DNA of 55,941 nucleotides from Actinomadura formosensis NBRC 14204 (GCF_001552155.1 NZ_BCQQ01000034.1:1-55941), one strand, 5' to 3'; counted from the first letter of the stretch, positions 25,951-35,842 are shown. The notes: a model not told the origin generated them from the sequence alone. Made by a program: numbers and translations.

Positions 25951-27102
25951 ATGACCCGGGACAGTGTCGGGACGGTCGAGGACCTCCACGCGTCCGCCCG
26001 CAAGATCACCGGCATGGACGACTTCGGCGGCGACGAGTACCTGGACGGCCTGAAGGTGCTCCTGGAGTCCTATGCCGGGGAGGCCGGGCTGACCCCGCTC
26101 GGGAACAGGGCGCAGCGGGCGATGCTGCGCGGCGCCCTGGCCGCCCGGCAGTTCTCCGAAGCGGCATGGCGGCGGCATCCCGACCACGCGAACGTCTCGA
26201 TCGAGCGGCCCATCTTCGTCACCGGCCTGCCGAGGACCGGCACCACCGCGCTGCACCGGCTGCTCACCGCCGACCCCGCCCACCAGGGCCTCGACCTGTG
26301 GCTCGCCGAGGTGCCGCAGCCGCGCCCGCCGCGGGGGACATGGGCGGACGACCCGGTCTTCCAGGCGATCGACGCCGGATACCGGCGCCACCACGTCGAG
26401 AACCCGGAGTTCATGGGCGTCCACTACATTTCCGCGGACTCGGTCGAGGAGTGCTGGCAGCTCCTGCGGCAGAGCATGCTGTCGATCTCCTTCGAATGCC
26501 TGGCGCACCTGCCGGCCTACTCGTCCTGGCTCGCCGGACAGGACTGGACGCCCGCCTACCGCAGGCACCGCCGCAACCTCCAGCTCATCGGCCTGAACGA
26601 CGCCGGCCGGCGATGGGTGCTGAAGAACCCCAGCCACCTTTTCGCGCTGGACGCGCTCCTCGACGTCTACCCCGACGCGCTCATCGTCCAGACGCACCGG
26701 GCGCCCCGCACCGCGATGGCGTCCATGTGCAGCCTCGCCGCGCACGCCACCGCCGGATGGTCGGACGTGTTCACCGGCGCGACGGTCGGCCGCGACCAGC
26801 TCGACCTGTGGAGCCGCGGCCTGGAGCGGTTCCGCGCCGAGCGGGCCCGGCACGATCCCGCCCGGTTCGCGGACGTCCACTACGACGATTTCGTCCGCGA
26901 CCCGATCGGCACGGTCGAGAGCGTCTACCGCCGTTTCGGCCTGCCGTTCACCGGCGAGGCCCGGACGGCGATGACGCGGCTGCACAACGAGAGCTCCACG
27001 GGCGCCGCCAAGCCGGCCCACCGGTACTCGCTCGAAGACTTCGGCCTCACCCCCGACCAGGTGGACGAACGGTTCGCCGACTACACGGCGAGCCTGCGGT
27101 AG
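25951..27102 (+). CDS. PAPS-dependent sulfotransferase family protein
   Basis: This 383-residue protein belongs to the Sulfotransfer_3-type family. It has an N-terminal helical segment, then the PAPS 5'-phosphosulfate loop in PIFVTGLPRTGTTALHRLL (about residues 88-106). The 3'-phosphate binding region is around LIVQTHRAPRTAMASM. A conserved C-terminal part follows (FADVHYDDFVRDPIGTVESV). It would transfer sulfate from PAPS to a hydroxyl of a small molecule. ATG 25951 follows GGGAAAGG and starts 14 nt after the SDR gene. Whether it really sulfates a metabolite or is an activation enzyme cannot be read from sequence. Confidence 0.88.
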   Translation: MTRDSVGTVEDLHASARKITGMDDFGGDEYLDGLKVLLESYAGEAGLTPLGNRAQRAMLRGALAARQFSEAAWRRHPDHANVSIERPIFVTGLPRTGTTALHRLLTADPAHQGLDLWLAEVPQPRPPRGTWADDPVFQAIDAGYRRHHVENPEFMGVHYISADSVEECWQLLRQSMLSISFECLAHLPAYSSWLAGQDWTPAYRRHRRNLQLIGLNDAGRRWVLKNPSHLFALDALLDVYPDALIVQTHRAPRTAMASMCSLAAHATAGWSDVFTGATVGRDQLDLWSRGLERFRAERARHDPARFADVHYDDFVRDPIGTVESVYRRFGLPFTGEARTAMTRLHNESSTGAAKPAHRYSLEDFGLTPDQVDERFADYTASLR

Positions 27103-27123
27103 GCGGGGGCATCTGACCCGCCT
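27101..27123 (+). terminator. Hairpin at the end of the sulfotransferase gene
   Basis: AGGCGGG (27101-27107) pairs with CCCGCCT (27117-27123) around a 9-nt loop, overlapping the stop codon. There is no U-tract, so a terminator role is tentative. Confidence 0.35.
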
Positions 27124-27342
27124 CGTGGAGCAGGCCGCGGGCCGTCCCGCGCTCCTGGACGCCGGCGTGTTTCCGCAGAGTGAGTACCGGGAAGCTGAAT
27201 GTAGTCGGATGTGTCGTCGCGTCCGCCGAGGCGTCCTGCCCGGCCCGGTCTCCGCGGAGGCCGGTGCGCCGATGGCGGGCGGGAGCGGGGGAGTGCATCC
27301 GCCGGACGCCACACGTCGAAGCGAGCATGGGGGACGAGTCCG

Positions 27343-28125
27343 ATGACGAAACCGCCGCCGACGCGGAGGAACCGCGCGAGTCTCGCCTACAAAGTGCGGT
27401 ACGCGGCACAGCATCCGGACAAGATCAGAACGTATCTGTCCCGGATGGCGCGTGATCTGAAGTTCCGCGTGGCCAGCCGGGATCACGTGGCCTACTACCG
27501 GGCCGTGATGAGGTCCGACACCGCCAAGAACCCGGAGGCCGCCGTCGGGAGCCCCACGCATGAACGGTGGCTGGCGCTCGGCCAGATGCAGTTCGACTAC
27601 CTGCTCAAACACGGTCTCAAGCCGGGCGACCGGGTGCTGGAGATCGGCTGCGGCAATCTCCGGGCCGGGTGGCGCCTCATCGACCATCTCGACCCCGGAA
27701 ACTACTACGGCATCGACATCTCGCCCGACATCCTGCTCGCCGCGCAGCACACCCTCGTCCGGCAGAACCTGCAGGACAAGCTTCCGAATCTCACGCTCGT
27801 CGACGACCTGAAGCTGCGGTTCCTGCCGTCGCGCCACTTCACCGTCGTGCACGCGCACAGCGTGTTCAGCCATTCGCCCATCGAGGTCATCGACGAATGC
27901 CTCGCGAACGTCGGCCGCGTCCTCGCCCCCGACGGCTTCTTCGACTTCACGTTCGACCGCACCGAAGGGGCCGAGCACCACGTCCTGCGCGAGGACTTCT
28001 ACTACCGCACCGAGACGCTGACCGGGCTCGCCGAACGCCACGGCCTCGCCGCCCACTTCATGGACGACTGGGAGCGGCTCCCGCACGGCCAATCCAAGAT
28101 CCGCGTCACCCATCCCGAGACCTGA
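27343..28125 (+). CDS. Class I SAM-dependent methyltransferase
   Basis: The 260-residue protein has a Rossmann methyltransferase core. Motif I is DRVLEIGCGNLRAGWRLIDHL (about residues 104-123), the acidic loop is YYGIDISPDILLAAQ, and motif IV is FTVVHAHSVFSHSP. The N-terminal 60 residues are basic and helical (RRNRASLAYKVRYAAQHPDK), which suggests a substrate-binding or membrane-associating extension. ATG 27343 has a G-rich SD. The 240-bp gap from the sulfotransferase gene holds no credible gene, so it may be a separate unit. The substrate is unknown. Confidence 0.88.
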   Translation: MTKPPPTRRNRASLAYKVRYAAQHPDKIRTYLSRMARDLKFRVASRDHVAYYRAVMRSDTAKNPEAAVGSPTHERWLALGQMQFDYLLKHGLKPGDRVLEIGCGNLRAGWRLIDHLDPGNYYGIDISPDILLAAQHTLVRQNLQDKLPNLTLVDDLKLRFLPSRHFTVVHAHSVFSHSPIEVIDECLANVGRVLAPDGFFDFTFDRTEGAEHHVLREDFYYRTETLTGLAERHGLAAHFMDDWERLPHGQSKIRVTHPET

Positions 28126-28218
28126 CACCTCGGGACCCGCGCCGCCGAACTGGCGGCAGGCCCGGCGGGACGGCGGGAGCCGCTCGCGAACGCGTTCCGG
28201 CCGACCCGTCCCAGCAGG

Positions 28219-28935
28219 TCAGGACCCGGGGGGTGCCGAGGTCCCGGCCTCTTGCGCGGCGGCCTTCGCCGGGGCCGGGCGCGCCGCCTGGACGCGGCGG
28301 CGGAGGTTGCCGAACTGCCGGAGCTGCATGATGAAGTGCGCGGGCTCGCCGAGCAGCCGTCCCACGGAGCGGTCGAGCAGCGCCGGCTTGACGCGGCCGC
28401 GCGTCCGGATGACCAGCCGCGTCTCGCCGTCCGGCAGCGGCCGCAGGTGGAACGCCCAGATGCCGTCGGAGTACGCCTTGGGCATCGGGCCGCGCGGGTC
28501 GAACGGCTTGCCGGACGGGATCTCCAGGTCGGCGCGCAGCACGAGCGTCCTGGGCGGGTCGAGCATCGCCACCACGAAGTAGGACGCGCCGCCGGGCGTC
28601 GTGGGCACCCGGTCGCCGACCGCTGTGTCCTGCCATTCCGGGACGATGCGGTCCGCGCTCGGGTATCCCAGGTTGTCGAGCGTGTCCCAGCTGTACCAGC
28701 CGCCCCGTTCGTGCCCCATCTGGACCAGCCACTTCCAGACGTCCTCCGGCGGCGCGGGCAGCGTCGTCGCCATCGTCGACTGGGCGGTCGCAAGCTCGAT
28801 CAGCTCGTCGCCCGGATACGTGGCGTCGGCCTCTTCCGATGTCGCTCCCCAGCGCAGCATGCGGGAATGGAACAGGGCGTACGCTCCGGCGGCCAGCACC
28901 GGCAGCGCGGCCCAGCGTACGGTTCTGGTGTTCAT
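28219..28935 (-). CDS. Membrane-anchored SRPBCC (START-like) protein
   Basis: The 238-residue protein has an N-terminal hydrophobic anchor (VRWAALPVLAAGAYALF) followed by an SRPBCC/polyketide cyclase-like domain (about 45-200; TLPAPPEDVWKWLVQMG, YSWDTLDNLGY, YFVVAMLDPPRTLVLR, TRLVIRTRGRVKPALL). The C-terminal tail is Ala/Pro-rich. Such proteins bind hydrophobic ligands; their reactions are mostly unknown. ATG follows GAGGAGGAGAG. It ends the minus-strand block that starts with the cell-wall glycosyltransferases. Confidence 0.85.
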   Translation of the reverse strand: MNTRTVRWAALPVLAAGAYALFHSRMLRWGATSEEADATYPGDELIELATAQSTMATTLPAPPEDVWKWLVQMGHERGGWYSWDTLDNLGYPSADRIVPEWQDTAVGDRVPTTPGGASYFVVAMLDPPRTLVLRADLEIPSGKPFDPRGPMPKAYSDGIWAFHLRPLPDGETRLVIRTRGRVKPALLDRSVGRLLGEPAHFIMQLRQFGNLRRRVQAARPAPAKAAAQEAGTSAPPGS

Positions 28936-28985
28936 CTCTCCTCCTCAAAGCGACCGGCCGCCGAAGCGCCCGGGTTCCGGAAAGG

Positions 28986-29828
28986 TCAGGACGGGCCGAC
29001 GACGGCCACCGGGCATTCCGCGTGATGGATCGCGCCGTGGCTGACCGACCCGAGCCGGGGCATTCCCCGGGGCCGGTCGTGCGTCCCGACGACCAGCAGG
29101 TCGGCCGTCCGCGACACCCGGGTCAGCGCGGCGACCGGATGCCCTCGCAGCACCTCGTCCACCACCTCGACCATCGGGTACCGCTCGCGCAGCGGGGCGT
29201 AGGTCTCGATGACCCGGGCCCGCTGCTCGTCGTTCATCCGTTCCTCGTCCACGCTGTAGCCGGACTGGGCGAGCGCGGCGGAGATCTGCCAGGCGTACAC
29301 CACGCGCAGCCGCGCGCCGCGGACGGCGGCGGCGTCGAACGCGTAGTGCAGCGCGCCATCGGGCTCCGCGTCGAGGTCATGGCCCACCGCGACCTCGCCG
29401 TGGACGCCGTCTCCGCCGCGCACGATCACCAGGGGCACCGCCGACCGTCCGGCGAGGCGCAGGCACACCGAGCCGAGCGGCAGCCCGGCGAACCCGCCGT
29501 GCCCGCGATGCCCGAGGACCAGTTCGAACGCCTTCTCCGACTCGTCGCGCAGGGCCGTCACCGTCGAGTTGACGACGAGGGAGGTGGTCACCCGCACCTT
29601 GGGGTGGCGTTTGCGGACGCGTTCCTCGGTCTCGGCGAGGATGGCGCGTCCGGCCCGTGACACGGGTCCGGACCCCTCGGTGAAGCGGCGGACCTGGTAC
29701 GGCCAGATCTCCGCCGCGTGGACGATGTGCAGGGGCCGGTGCCGCAGCCCCGCCTCCCCCGCGGCCCAGTCGACGGCGTCACCGGCGGGATCGGATCCGT
29801 CCGTTCCCACGACGATCGGTGCGGCCAT
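28986..29828 (-). CDS. Universal stress protein, two UspA domains
   Basis: The 280-residue tandem UspA protein starts MAAPIVVGTDGSDPAG. Domain 1 covers residues about 4-140, with the ATP-binding GHRGHGG..LGSVCLRL pattern. Domain 2 covers about 150-278, with GTHDRPRGMPRLGSVSHGAIHHAECPVAVV. The nucleotide-binding G-x2-G-x9-G(S/T) motif is good in domain 2 and present in domain 1. These proteins help survival under hypoxia or stress and are often multicopy in actinobacteria. ATG 29828 has GGGAGGTGGAGC upstream. A 94-bp gap separates it from the AftA-like gene. Confidence 0.92.
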   Translation of the reverse strand: MAAPIVVGTDGSDPAGDAVDWAAGEAGLRHRPLHIVHAAEIWPYQVRRFTEGSGPVSRAGRAILAETEERVRKRHPKVRVTTSLVVNSTVTALRDESEKAFELVLGHRGHGGFAGLPLGSVCLRLAGRSAVPLVIVRGGDGVHGEVAVGHDLDAEPDGALHYAFDAAAVRGARLRVVYAWQISAALAQSGYSVDEERMNDEQRARVIETYAPLRERYPMVEVVDEVLRGHPVAALTRVSRTADLLVVGTHDRPRGMPRLGSVSHGAIHHAECPVAVVGPS

Positions 29829-29922
29829 GCTCCACCTCCCGCGTTCCACGGCTCCTTCCAGCCTCGGGAGGACGGGCCACCGGGTGCCAGGGCCGAAGGT
29901 CCATACCTCGCTGAACCCCAGG

Positions 29923-31770
29923 TCAGGGGGTGCGGCGGATGGCGACCACGGTGCCGCCGGGGAGGGAGCGCACGGTGAAGTGCGCGGCGGCGAACTGGGC
30001 GGGACGGAAGCGGATGTCCCGCCACGTCCACGCGTTCGGCCCGGCACGCAGGACGAACACGTCGATGCGGCCGTACCGGGTCCTGCCCGCGGCTCGGGCG
30101 AAGGTGTTCGGGTCGGAAACGGCGGCCAGCGCGGCCAGGGCGGCATGACGATCGTCCCAATGGCTCGTGCTGGACGCGGCCGTGCGGTCGACGGCGATGT
30201 AGCCGGGCCACGGCAGGTAGGCGAACAGCCGTTCGTCATAGGAGAGGGTGCGGGGCGCGGCGTCACGGCCGAGGACGGAGGTCACCGCCCGCCGGACCGG
30301 CTCGACGGGGAACCAGCGGACGGCGGGCTCGTCCGGCGCGTACCGCGGAAGGGTCCCGCCGGGACGCGGTTCGGTGTGCGCGAGTGTGGCGTAGCGGCGG
30401 GTCCCGCTCACGGCGGCGGTGCCGCCGGCCGGGGGCGTCCAGGCATCCCAGTAGGTGAACGCGGACCAGCCGATCAGCGCGGCGAGGGCGGTGGCGGCCA
30501 CACCGGACGGAAGCGTGTCACGGGCCGCGAGCCGGCGCAGCAGGCCGGGCGCCGCCTGCACGACGGTGAGGACGCCGGCGATGGCGAGCAGCACCGTGAT
30601 CATGCGGGCGGTGTGGTAGAAGAGGCCGGTGTGCCCGGTGAGGATGTACCGGGCGGCACCGAGCACCCGGTACAGGTACGCGCCGGCGACCAGCCAGAGC
30701 AGCGGCATGGCCCACCACATGGTGCGCCGGTACCAGACGAGGCCCAGCAGCCCGATCGTCTGGAGGACGCCCAGCGGGGTCGCGACCAGGAACGGGAACG
30801 GGTCGCCGGTGATGGCGGGGGCGGGGAACATGTCCGAGACCATCTGCCCGCCCTCGCTGACCAGCGTCCAGCCGTACGGCACCAGATACCAGGCCGCGGT
30901 CACGGCGGCGACCGCGACCACCTTGGCCAGGTACGTCAGGTAGCGGCGGCGGTCGCCGGACGTCCGCCAGGTCAGCCAGGCCAGGACGAGGATGCCCGCC
31001 GCGCCCCACAGCACGAAGCCCAGGTAGGTCGCCACGACGAGGCCGCCGAGGATCCCGGCGGGCAGCCAGTGCGGCCGCCCGCGCGGCGGGCGGCCGAACG
31101 TCGCCGCGACCCACGGGATGAACACGGCCAGCGCGACGACCTCGTGCGCCTTGCGCGGATCACCGAAGGCGACCAGCGCGACGGCGGCGATGGCGAGCGC
31201 GGCGGGCGCGGGCACCAGCCGGGTCCACAGCAGGAACGTCACCAGGACGGCCCCGGAGACCGTCAGGATCTGCGCGTCGCCGAGCACCCGCCAGGCATCG
31301 GCGCCGAGCAGCGCCGCCGCCCGTCCGGCCGCCCAGGGGAACAGCGGCGGATACTCGGTCGGCACCCCCGCGACGATGCCGTCCGAGGGGACCGCGGTGG
31401 CGCTGTAGCGGGTGACCATCGCGCTCATCCGGCCCTCGTCCCCGGTCAGCCCCGCGAACCCGAACGGGGTGCCGTGCAGGGAGTTGCGCAGGGCGAGCGC
31501 CACCCACGCGGCCAGCAGCCCGGCGGCCACCCCGGTGAGCGGCTCGGTCCGGGACGGGCCGAGCCACCGGTCGATCCGGACCGTGGCGAGCGCCAGCCCG
31601 GCGGCGAGCAGCAGCCCGCCGGCGGCGATCGGCAGCATCGCGCCCCGGGGACTGAACGGGCTCCGGTCGGCCAGCGCGGGCAGCAGCATCGCCACCGGGG
31701 TGGCCACCACCCACGTCACCAGCGCCACAACAGCGGGATGCCGCGCCGCCCGCACGCCGTATCGCCTCAT
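29923..31770 (-). CDS. AftA-like (GT85) multi-pass arabinofuranosyltransferase homologue
   Basis: The 615-residue integral membrane protein has about 12 hydrophobic helices. A GT-C-type first extracytoplasmic loop contains an acidic motif (GLTGDEGRMSAMVTRYSATA) and YPPLFPWAAGR, as in AftA galactan 5-O-arabinofuranosyltransferases. A C-terminal soluble domain follows (about 440-615; WPGYIAVDRTAASSTSHWDD). The donor would be a polyprenyl-phosphate sugar. The organism group suggested here normally lacks mycolic acids, so the acceptor may be another wall glycan. It starts 13 nt after the GT2/TagF-like gene and is probably co-transcribed with it. ATG 31770 has a poor SD. Confidence 0.78.
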   Translation of the reverse strand: MRRYGVRAARHPAVVALVTWVVATPVAMLLPALADRSPFSPRGAMLPIAAGGLLLAAGLALATVRIDRWLGPSRTEPLTGVAAGLLAAWVALALRNSLHGTPFGFAGLTGDEGRMSAMVTRYSATAVPSDGIVAGVPTEYPPLFPWAAGRAAALLGADAWRVLGDAQILTVSGAVLVTFLLWTRLVPAPAALAIAAVALVAFGDPRKAHEVVALAVFIPWVAATFGRPPRGRPHWLPAGILGGLVVATYLGFVLWGAAGILVLAWLTWRTSGDRRRYLTYLAKVVAVAAVTAAWYLVPYGWTLVSEGGQMVSDMFPAPAITGDPFPFLVATPLGVLQTIGLLGLVWYRRTMWWAMPLLWLVAGAYLYRVLGAARYILTGHTGLFYHTARMITVLLAIAGVLTVVQAAPGLLRRLAARDTLPSGVAATALAALIGWSAFTYWDAWTPPAGGTAAVSGTRRYATLAHTEPRPGGTLPRYAPDEPAVRWFPVEPVRRAVTSVLGRDAAPRTLSYDERLFAYLPWPGYIAVDRTAASSTSHWDDRHAALAALAAVSDPNTFARAAGRTRYGRIDVFVLRAGPNAWTWRDIRFRPAQFAAAHFTVRSLPGGTVVAIRRTP

Positions 31771-31783
31771 GCCGGGCGGCTCG

Positions 31784-34700
31784 TCAACCGGTCTGGAGGA
31801 TGCGGTCGGCGACCCGGCGGGCGGCCTTGCCGTCGTCCAGCTCGCAGAAGCGCCGGATGAACCGCTTGTACGGGACGGCGTACGCGCGTTCGACCTCGTC
31901 GATCGAACGGAGGGCCCCGATCACCTCGTCGGAGTTCTTCAGCAGCGGTCCGGGCGCCTCACGTTCGAAGTGGAAGTAGAAGCCCCGCAGCTCGTCGCGG
32001 TAATGCTCCAGGTCATAGGTGAAGAACAGCATGGGGCGTCCGGTGTTGGCGTAGTCGAACATGAGCGACGAATAGTCGGTCAGCAGGACGTCCGCGACCA
32101 GGAACAGTTCCGCGATGTCGGGATAGGCCGACACGTCGCGGACGAAGCCGCCCGCGACCTCCGGGACGGTATCGACCACATTGGGGTGCCGCCGGATCAG
32201 CAGCACGTGGTCGTCGCCGAGTTCGGCCGCCGCCCGCTCCAGGTCCAGTTGCAGGTCGAGCCGGTACTTGCCGGGGCCGTAGTAGCTGTCGTCCCGCCAG
32301 GTGGGCGCGTACAGGACGGCGCGCTTGCCCGGCGGCAGGCCGAGCCGCTCGCGGATCCGCTCCGCCTGCATGTCCCGGTCCGGGGAGGCGAGCATGTCGT
32401 TGCGCGGATACCCGGTCTCGATGATCTCGCCCTCGTAGCGGAACGCCCGGCGCAGGATCGGGGTGCTGAAGGCGTTCGGGGAGACCAGGCAGCTCCAGTT
32501 GCGGACCTCCTTGGCGACTTTCTCCAGATAGCGGGGGTTGGCGAACTGGACGTCCTCGATGTCGAACCCGATGCGCTTGAGCGGGGTGCCGTGCCAGGTC
32601 TGGACGACGACCTGACCGGGGCGGCGGACGAACCACTCGGGCAGATGCGCGTTCGTCACGATGTAGCGGCTGCGGGCCATGGCCTCGTACCATTCGGCCC
32701 CCCACAGCCGCACCGGACGCGCTGTCTCGGGCACTTCCACCTGCGCGTCGCGGACCAGCCACAGATGCTCCACCTCGGCGCCCCGCCGCACGAGTTCCTC
32801 GTGGATGGCGCGGGGGCTGTCGGAGTACTGCTTGCCGGAGTAGCTGTCGTAGAGCACCGCCGGGCGCAGGGACCGCAGCCGGCGCGGCGCCCGGTAGTGC
32901 CGGACGCGCGTCCGCAGCTGGCGGTACGCCCCGCGTTCGCCGGGCCGCAGGTCGGAGTGGGCCTCCACGATCGGCACGTCGTACCCCTGCTCCCGGAACA
33001 CGTAGCGGCGGCCGTTCACCGTCGTCTCGACCGGCAGCCGGTCCAGTGCCGCGTGGTCCAGGGGGACGGCCAGGCTCTCCCCGGCCGGGACTGCCGGGGT
33101 CGCCGGCCGCCGGACGCGCACGTCCCACCTGCCCGCCGCCAGGGGCAGGACGCCGCCGAGCGAGACCAGCCGGCTCAACGGGAGTTCGGCGTGGAACCGC
33201 CCGTCCCGGCGGGACAGGGCGAACGCGCGCTCCTCGTTCCGGTCGCGGCTGCGCAGCACCAGTTCGGCCGGGTCCGGTGCGCCGGGCGGATACTCCCCGG
33301 CCAGCACCAGCGTCCCGTCCTGCTTCCAGGCCGCTTCGGTGATGACCGGCCGGGGCGTGCGGGCCTTCAGCCAGGCGTACCCGTGCGGAGATCGGTAGAC
33401 GACGAACTCCTTGCCGGTGAAGGCGTACAGCCCTTCGGCGACGTCGTTGTCCAGTACCAGCCGGATCTCCTCCGGCTCGGTGGATCCCTCCGCGGCCGGA
33501 TCGTCCGCCGCCGCGGCGTCGTCCGCCGCGGGATCGTCCACCCCTCCGGATGCGTCCCCCGCCATGGGGTCGCCCGCGACCTCGGTGATGTCCGCGGCTG
33601 CGAGATCGTCCGTGCCCGCGGAGGCTAGCGTGGCCGGGGACGGGTTCTCCGTGGGGGCTTGCCGGAGGCTCAGGTCGAGACGCCAGCCGAAGCCCTGGTC
33701 GGGTTCGGGGTCCGGGAGACGGTCGGCGACCTCGGCGTGGGCGGGCATGTCGTCGATCAGGTCGCGGAGCGGTATCCGCGCGCGGAAGCCTCCGGCGGAC
33801 GCGGTGTCCGGGGTCACCGGGTAGCGGTCCAGCACCGTCCCGGCCCGTCTGCGCAGCACCAGCGCGGCGCCGTCCGGGACGCCGCCGCGGAGCGTGCCGC
33901 GGACCTCCAGGCAATCGCCGGCCATCCGGTGACCGGTGAGGCGCGCCCGCACCGTCTCCACCCGCAGCCGCAGCGTGCCGCCGTGAGTGACCAGCGGGAC
34001 CACGCGCACGTCCTCGGTGACGTAGTGCCAGGGCGGGTGGGCGCCGCTGCCCGAGGACGCCGCGGTCGGCGCGGCGCGCCGCAGCACGCCGCGGTCGTAC
34101 ACCCCGGCCGCGAACAGCCAGGTCCCGTCGACGTACCGGCCGTCGCGCCGCAGCCGCTTCGGGTCGATCGTTCCGGAGAACCCCGACCACCGGTGGCTGC
34201 GGTGCGGGTCGCGTGAGACCTCGTCGGCGTCCGGGCAGCGCCGGGTCCATGCCGGGGCGACCCTGGTCGCGCCGCTACCCGGCTCCCGCATGGCGAGGAC
34301 CTTGACCGACGACCAGGGGAACCGCGTCCCCATGTTGGCGATGTAGGCGTGGCCGGTGATGTGGAGTTTGCCCCGCCGCCACGTCACCGTGTGCACCTGG
34401 GCGCGGGCGGCCAGTTCCTCGCCGAGCCGGAACACCCGGCGGGGAACGCGCAGCCGGCGGTCCCCCCAAAAGGGATATTTCGCGTAATGGTGCCACAGCC
34501 GGCGGGTCACCGGAATTTTCGGCCTGCGGCGGTCGTACTCCAGTACCTGCAGCAGTTCCGGCACCATCCCGCGCTCGGCCAGATGCCATTTCAGACGCAA
34601 CATGGCCGGCAGGCCGTCCAGTGCCGTACGGTCCGCCCCGGCGAGAAAACTCCGCGCCAGTTCGATGAAACGGGCCCGGAACTCGTCGTCGGCCTCGTCC

Positions 34701-35527
34701 AGCACGTTGATGAAGATCCGCAGATCGCTGCGCAGCGCCACCTCGTCGTATTTCCGCTTGCACGCGCGCACCTTCGGCTCCGGCCGCGAGCCCAGGAACC
34801 GGCTGACGGACTCCACCGCGGCGAACCGGTCGGTGACCGCGGCGAGCTCGGTGCGGCGCTGGGTGATCGACAGGGCGCCGCCGGCGCGCTGCCGCCAGTA
34901 GTAGACCGGCTCGCTCACCACATCGACGGACGAGGCGAGGAAATGCGCCGGCAGGGTCACCGGGATGTCCTCGTACAGGACGCCCTCGGGGAAGCGGAAC
35001 CCGTGCTCGTCCCAGAACCGGCGGCGGAACACCTTGTTGGGCACCAGCCGGTCGTACAGCAGCAGGTGGTCGCGGGTGATGTGCGTGCGCAGCCGCGTCG
35101 TCCCCATCGGGCGGCGATGCATCGGCGACTGGACGAGCCCTTCTTCGGTCAGCAGCCGCACATTGCCCGAGACGATGTCGGAACCCGTCCGCTCCAGCGT
35201 TGCGGTGAGAAGCTCCAGCGCGTGGCCGGGCAGCACGTCATCGCTGTCGACGAACGCCAGGAACCGTCCGCGCACCGCGTCCGCCCCCACGTTGCGCGCC
35301 TGGCCGAGACCGCCGTTGGGCTGGCTGATCAGCCGGAACCGCGGATCCTCGCGGGAGAACGCCTCGGCTATCTCCGCGCTCGCGTCGGTGGAGCCGTCGT
35401 CGACCATCACGACGTCCAATTCCCGGATCGACTGCCGGGCGATCGAGGTCAGGCATTCCTCCAGGTACGGCTCGACATCGTGAATGGGCACGACGACACC
35501 GATATACGGCTCCTGCTCGGACGTCAT
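31784..35527 (-). CDS. GT2 glycosyltransferase fused to CDP-glycerol/ribitol glycerophosphotransferase-like domain
   Basis: This very large protein has about 1247 residues. Residues 8-220 form a family 2 glycosyltransferase (VVVPIHDVEPYLEECL, MVDDGSTDAS, LAFVDSDDV). A long middle region has beta-rich modules and an acidic Ala/Asp linker (about 640-700). Residues about 870-1240 form a Glyphos_transf (TagF/TarL-like) domain with QTWHGTPLKRIGFD, APTWRDDSYYG and DVLLTDYSSLMFDYA. It probably assembles a teichoic-acid-like or teichulosonic wall polymer at the cytoplasmic face. ATG 35527 follows GGAGGGCGGGG; TTG 35530 is possible. It is paired with the AftA-like gene. Confidence 0.88.
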   Translation of the reverse strand: MTSEQEPYIGVVVPIHDVEPYLEECLTSIARQSIRELDVVMVDDGSTDASAEIAEAFSREDPRFRLISQPNGGLGQARNVGADAVRGRFLAFVDSDDVLPGHALELLTATLERTGSDIVSGNVRLLTEEGLVQSPMHRRPMGTTRLRTHITRDHLLLYDRLVPNKVFRRRFWDEHGFRFPEGVLYEDIPVTLPAHFLASSVDVVSEPVYYWRQRAGGALSITQRRTELAAVTDRFAAVESVSRFLGSRPEPKVRACKRKYDEVALRSDLRIFINVLDEADDEFRARFIELARSFLAGADRTALDGLPAMLRLKWHLAERGMVPELLQVLEYDRRRPKIPVTRRLWHHYAKYPFWGDRRLRVPRRVFRLGEELAARAQVHTVTWRRGKLHITGHAYIANMGTRFPWSSVKVLAMREPGSGATRVAPAWTRRCPDADEVSRDPHRSHRWSGFSGTIDPKRLRRDGRYVDGTWLFAAGVYDRGVLRRAAPTAASSGSGAHPPWHYVTEDVRVVPLVTHGGTLRLRVETVRARLTGHRMAGDCLEVRGTLRGGVPDGAALVLRRRAGTVLDRYPVTPDTASAGGFRARIPLRDLIDDMPAHAEVADRLPDPEPDQGFGWRLDLSLRQAPTENPSPATLASAGTDDLAAADITEVAGDPMAGDASGGVDDPAADDAAAADDPAAEGSTEPEEIRLVLDNDVAEGLYAFTGKEFVVYRSPHGYAWLKARTPRPVITEAAWKQDGTLVLAGEYPPGAPDPAELVLRSRDRNEERAFALSRRDGRFHAELPLSRLVSLGGVLPLAAGRWDVRVRRPATPAVPAGESLAVPLDHAALDRLPVETTVNGRRYVFREQGYDVPIVEAHSDLRPGERGAYRQLRTRVRHYRAPRRLRSLRPAVLYDSYSGKQYSDSPRAIHEELVRRGAEVEHLWLVRDAQVEVPETARPVRLWGAEWYEAMARSRYIVTNAHLPEWFVRRPGQVVVQTWHGTPLKRIGFDIEDVQFANPRYLEKVAKEVRNWSCLVSPNAFSTPILRRAFRYEGEIIETGYPRNDMLASPDRDMQAERIRERLGLPPGKRAVLYAPTWRDDSYYGPGKYRLDLQLDLERAAAELGDDHVLLIRRHPNVVDTVPEVAGGFVRDVSAYPDIAELFLVADVLLTDYSSLMFDYANTGRPMLFFTYDLEHYRDELRGFYFHFEREAPGPLLKNSDEVIGALRSIDEVERAYAVPYKRFIRRFCELDDGKAARRVADRILQTG

Positions 35528-35842
35528 CAACCCCGCCCTCCATCCGTTTCATGGTTCACCCGCCACGGATGCGGGCGCAGATAAACGAGTTGCTCCGAAG
35601 ATCGTCTTATAGCGTCCGAGCCCACGTTAACCTGGCGCCTGCCAAAATTTGGGTGTGGATCGATGCTGGATTAGTCCATATTCGGTTCGGAATCGTCCAT
35701 CCCGCCCGCCTCTCACGACGTGCCCGGCCTCGCCGCGCGTGATCGCCGGACCTGGAGACCCGGGTCTGCGGGCCGGGGGACCTTCGACTCTGTGGGCGCG
35801 CGACCCGGGAGGCGCACCATGGAGGTGTCGGGAGGTGCCGCC
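35528..35842. promoter_or_regulatory. Divergent intergenic region, AT-richer in its left half
   Basis: It lies between the GT2/TagF-like gene (minus) and the SHOCT gene (plus). The 35570-35700 part is clearly less G+C-rich (runs such as CAAAATTTGGG and CATATTCGG) and probably holds the promoter of the glycosyltransferase operon. No gene or clear repeat is seen. Confidence 0.4.

Noticed and set aside
27103..27342. A possible small gene between the sulfotransferase and the methyltransferase
   Set aside because: Available frames lack good codon bias and SD; translation is Arg/Gly/Pro-rich.
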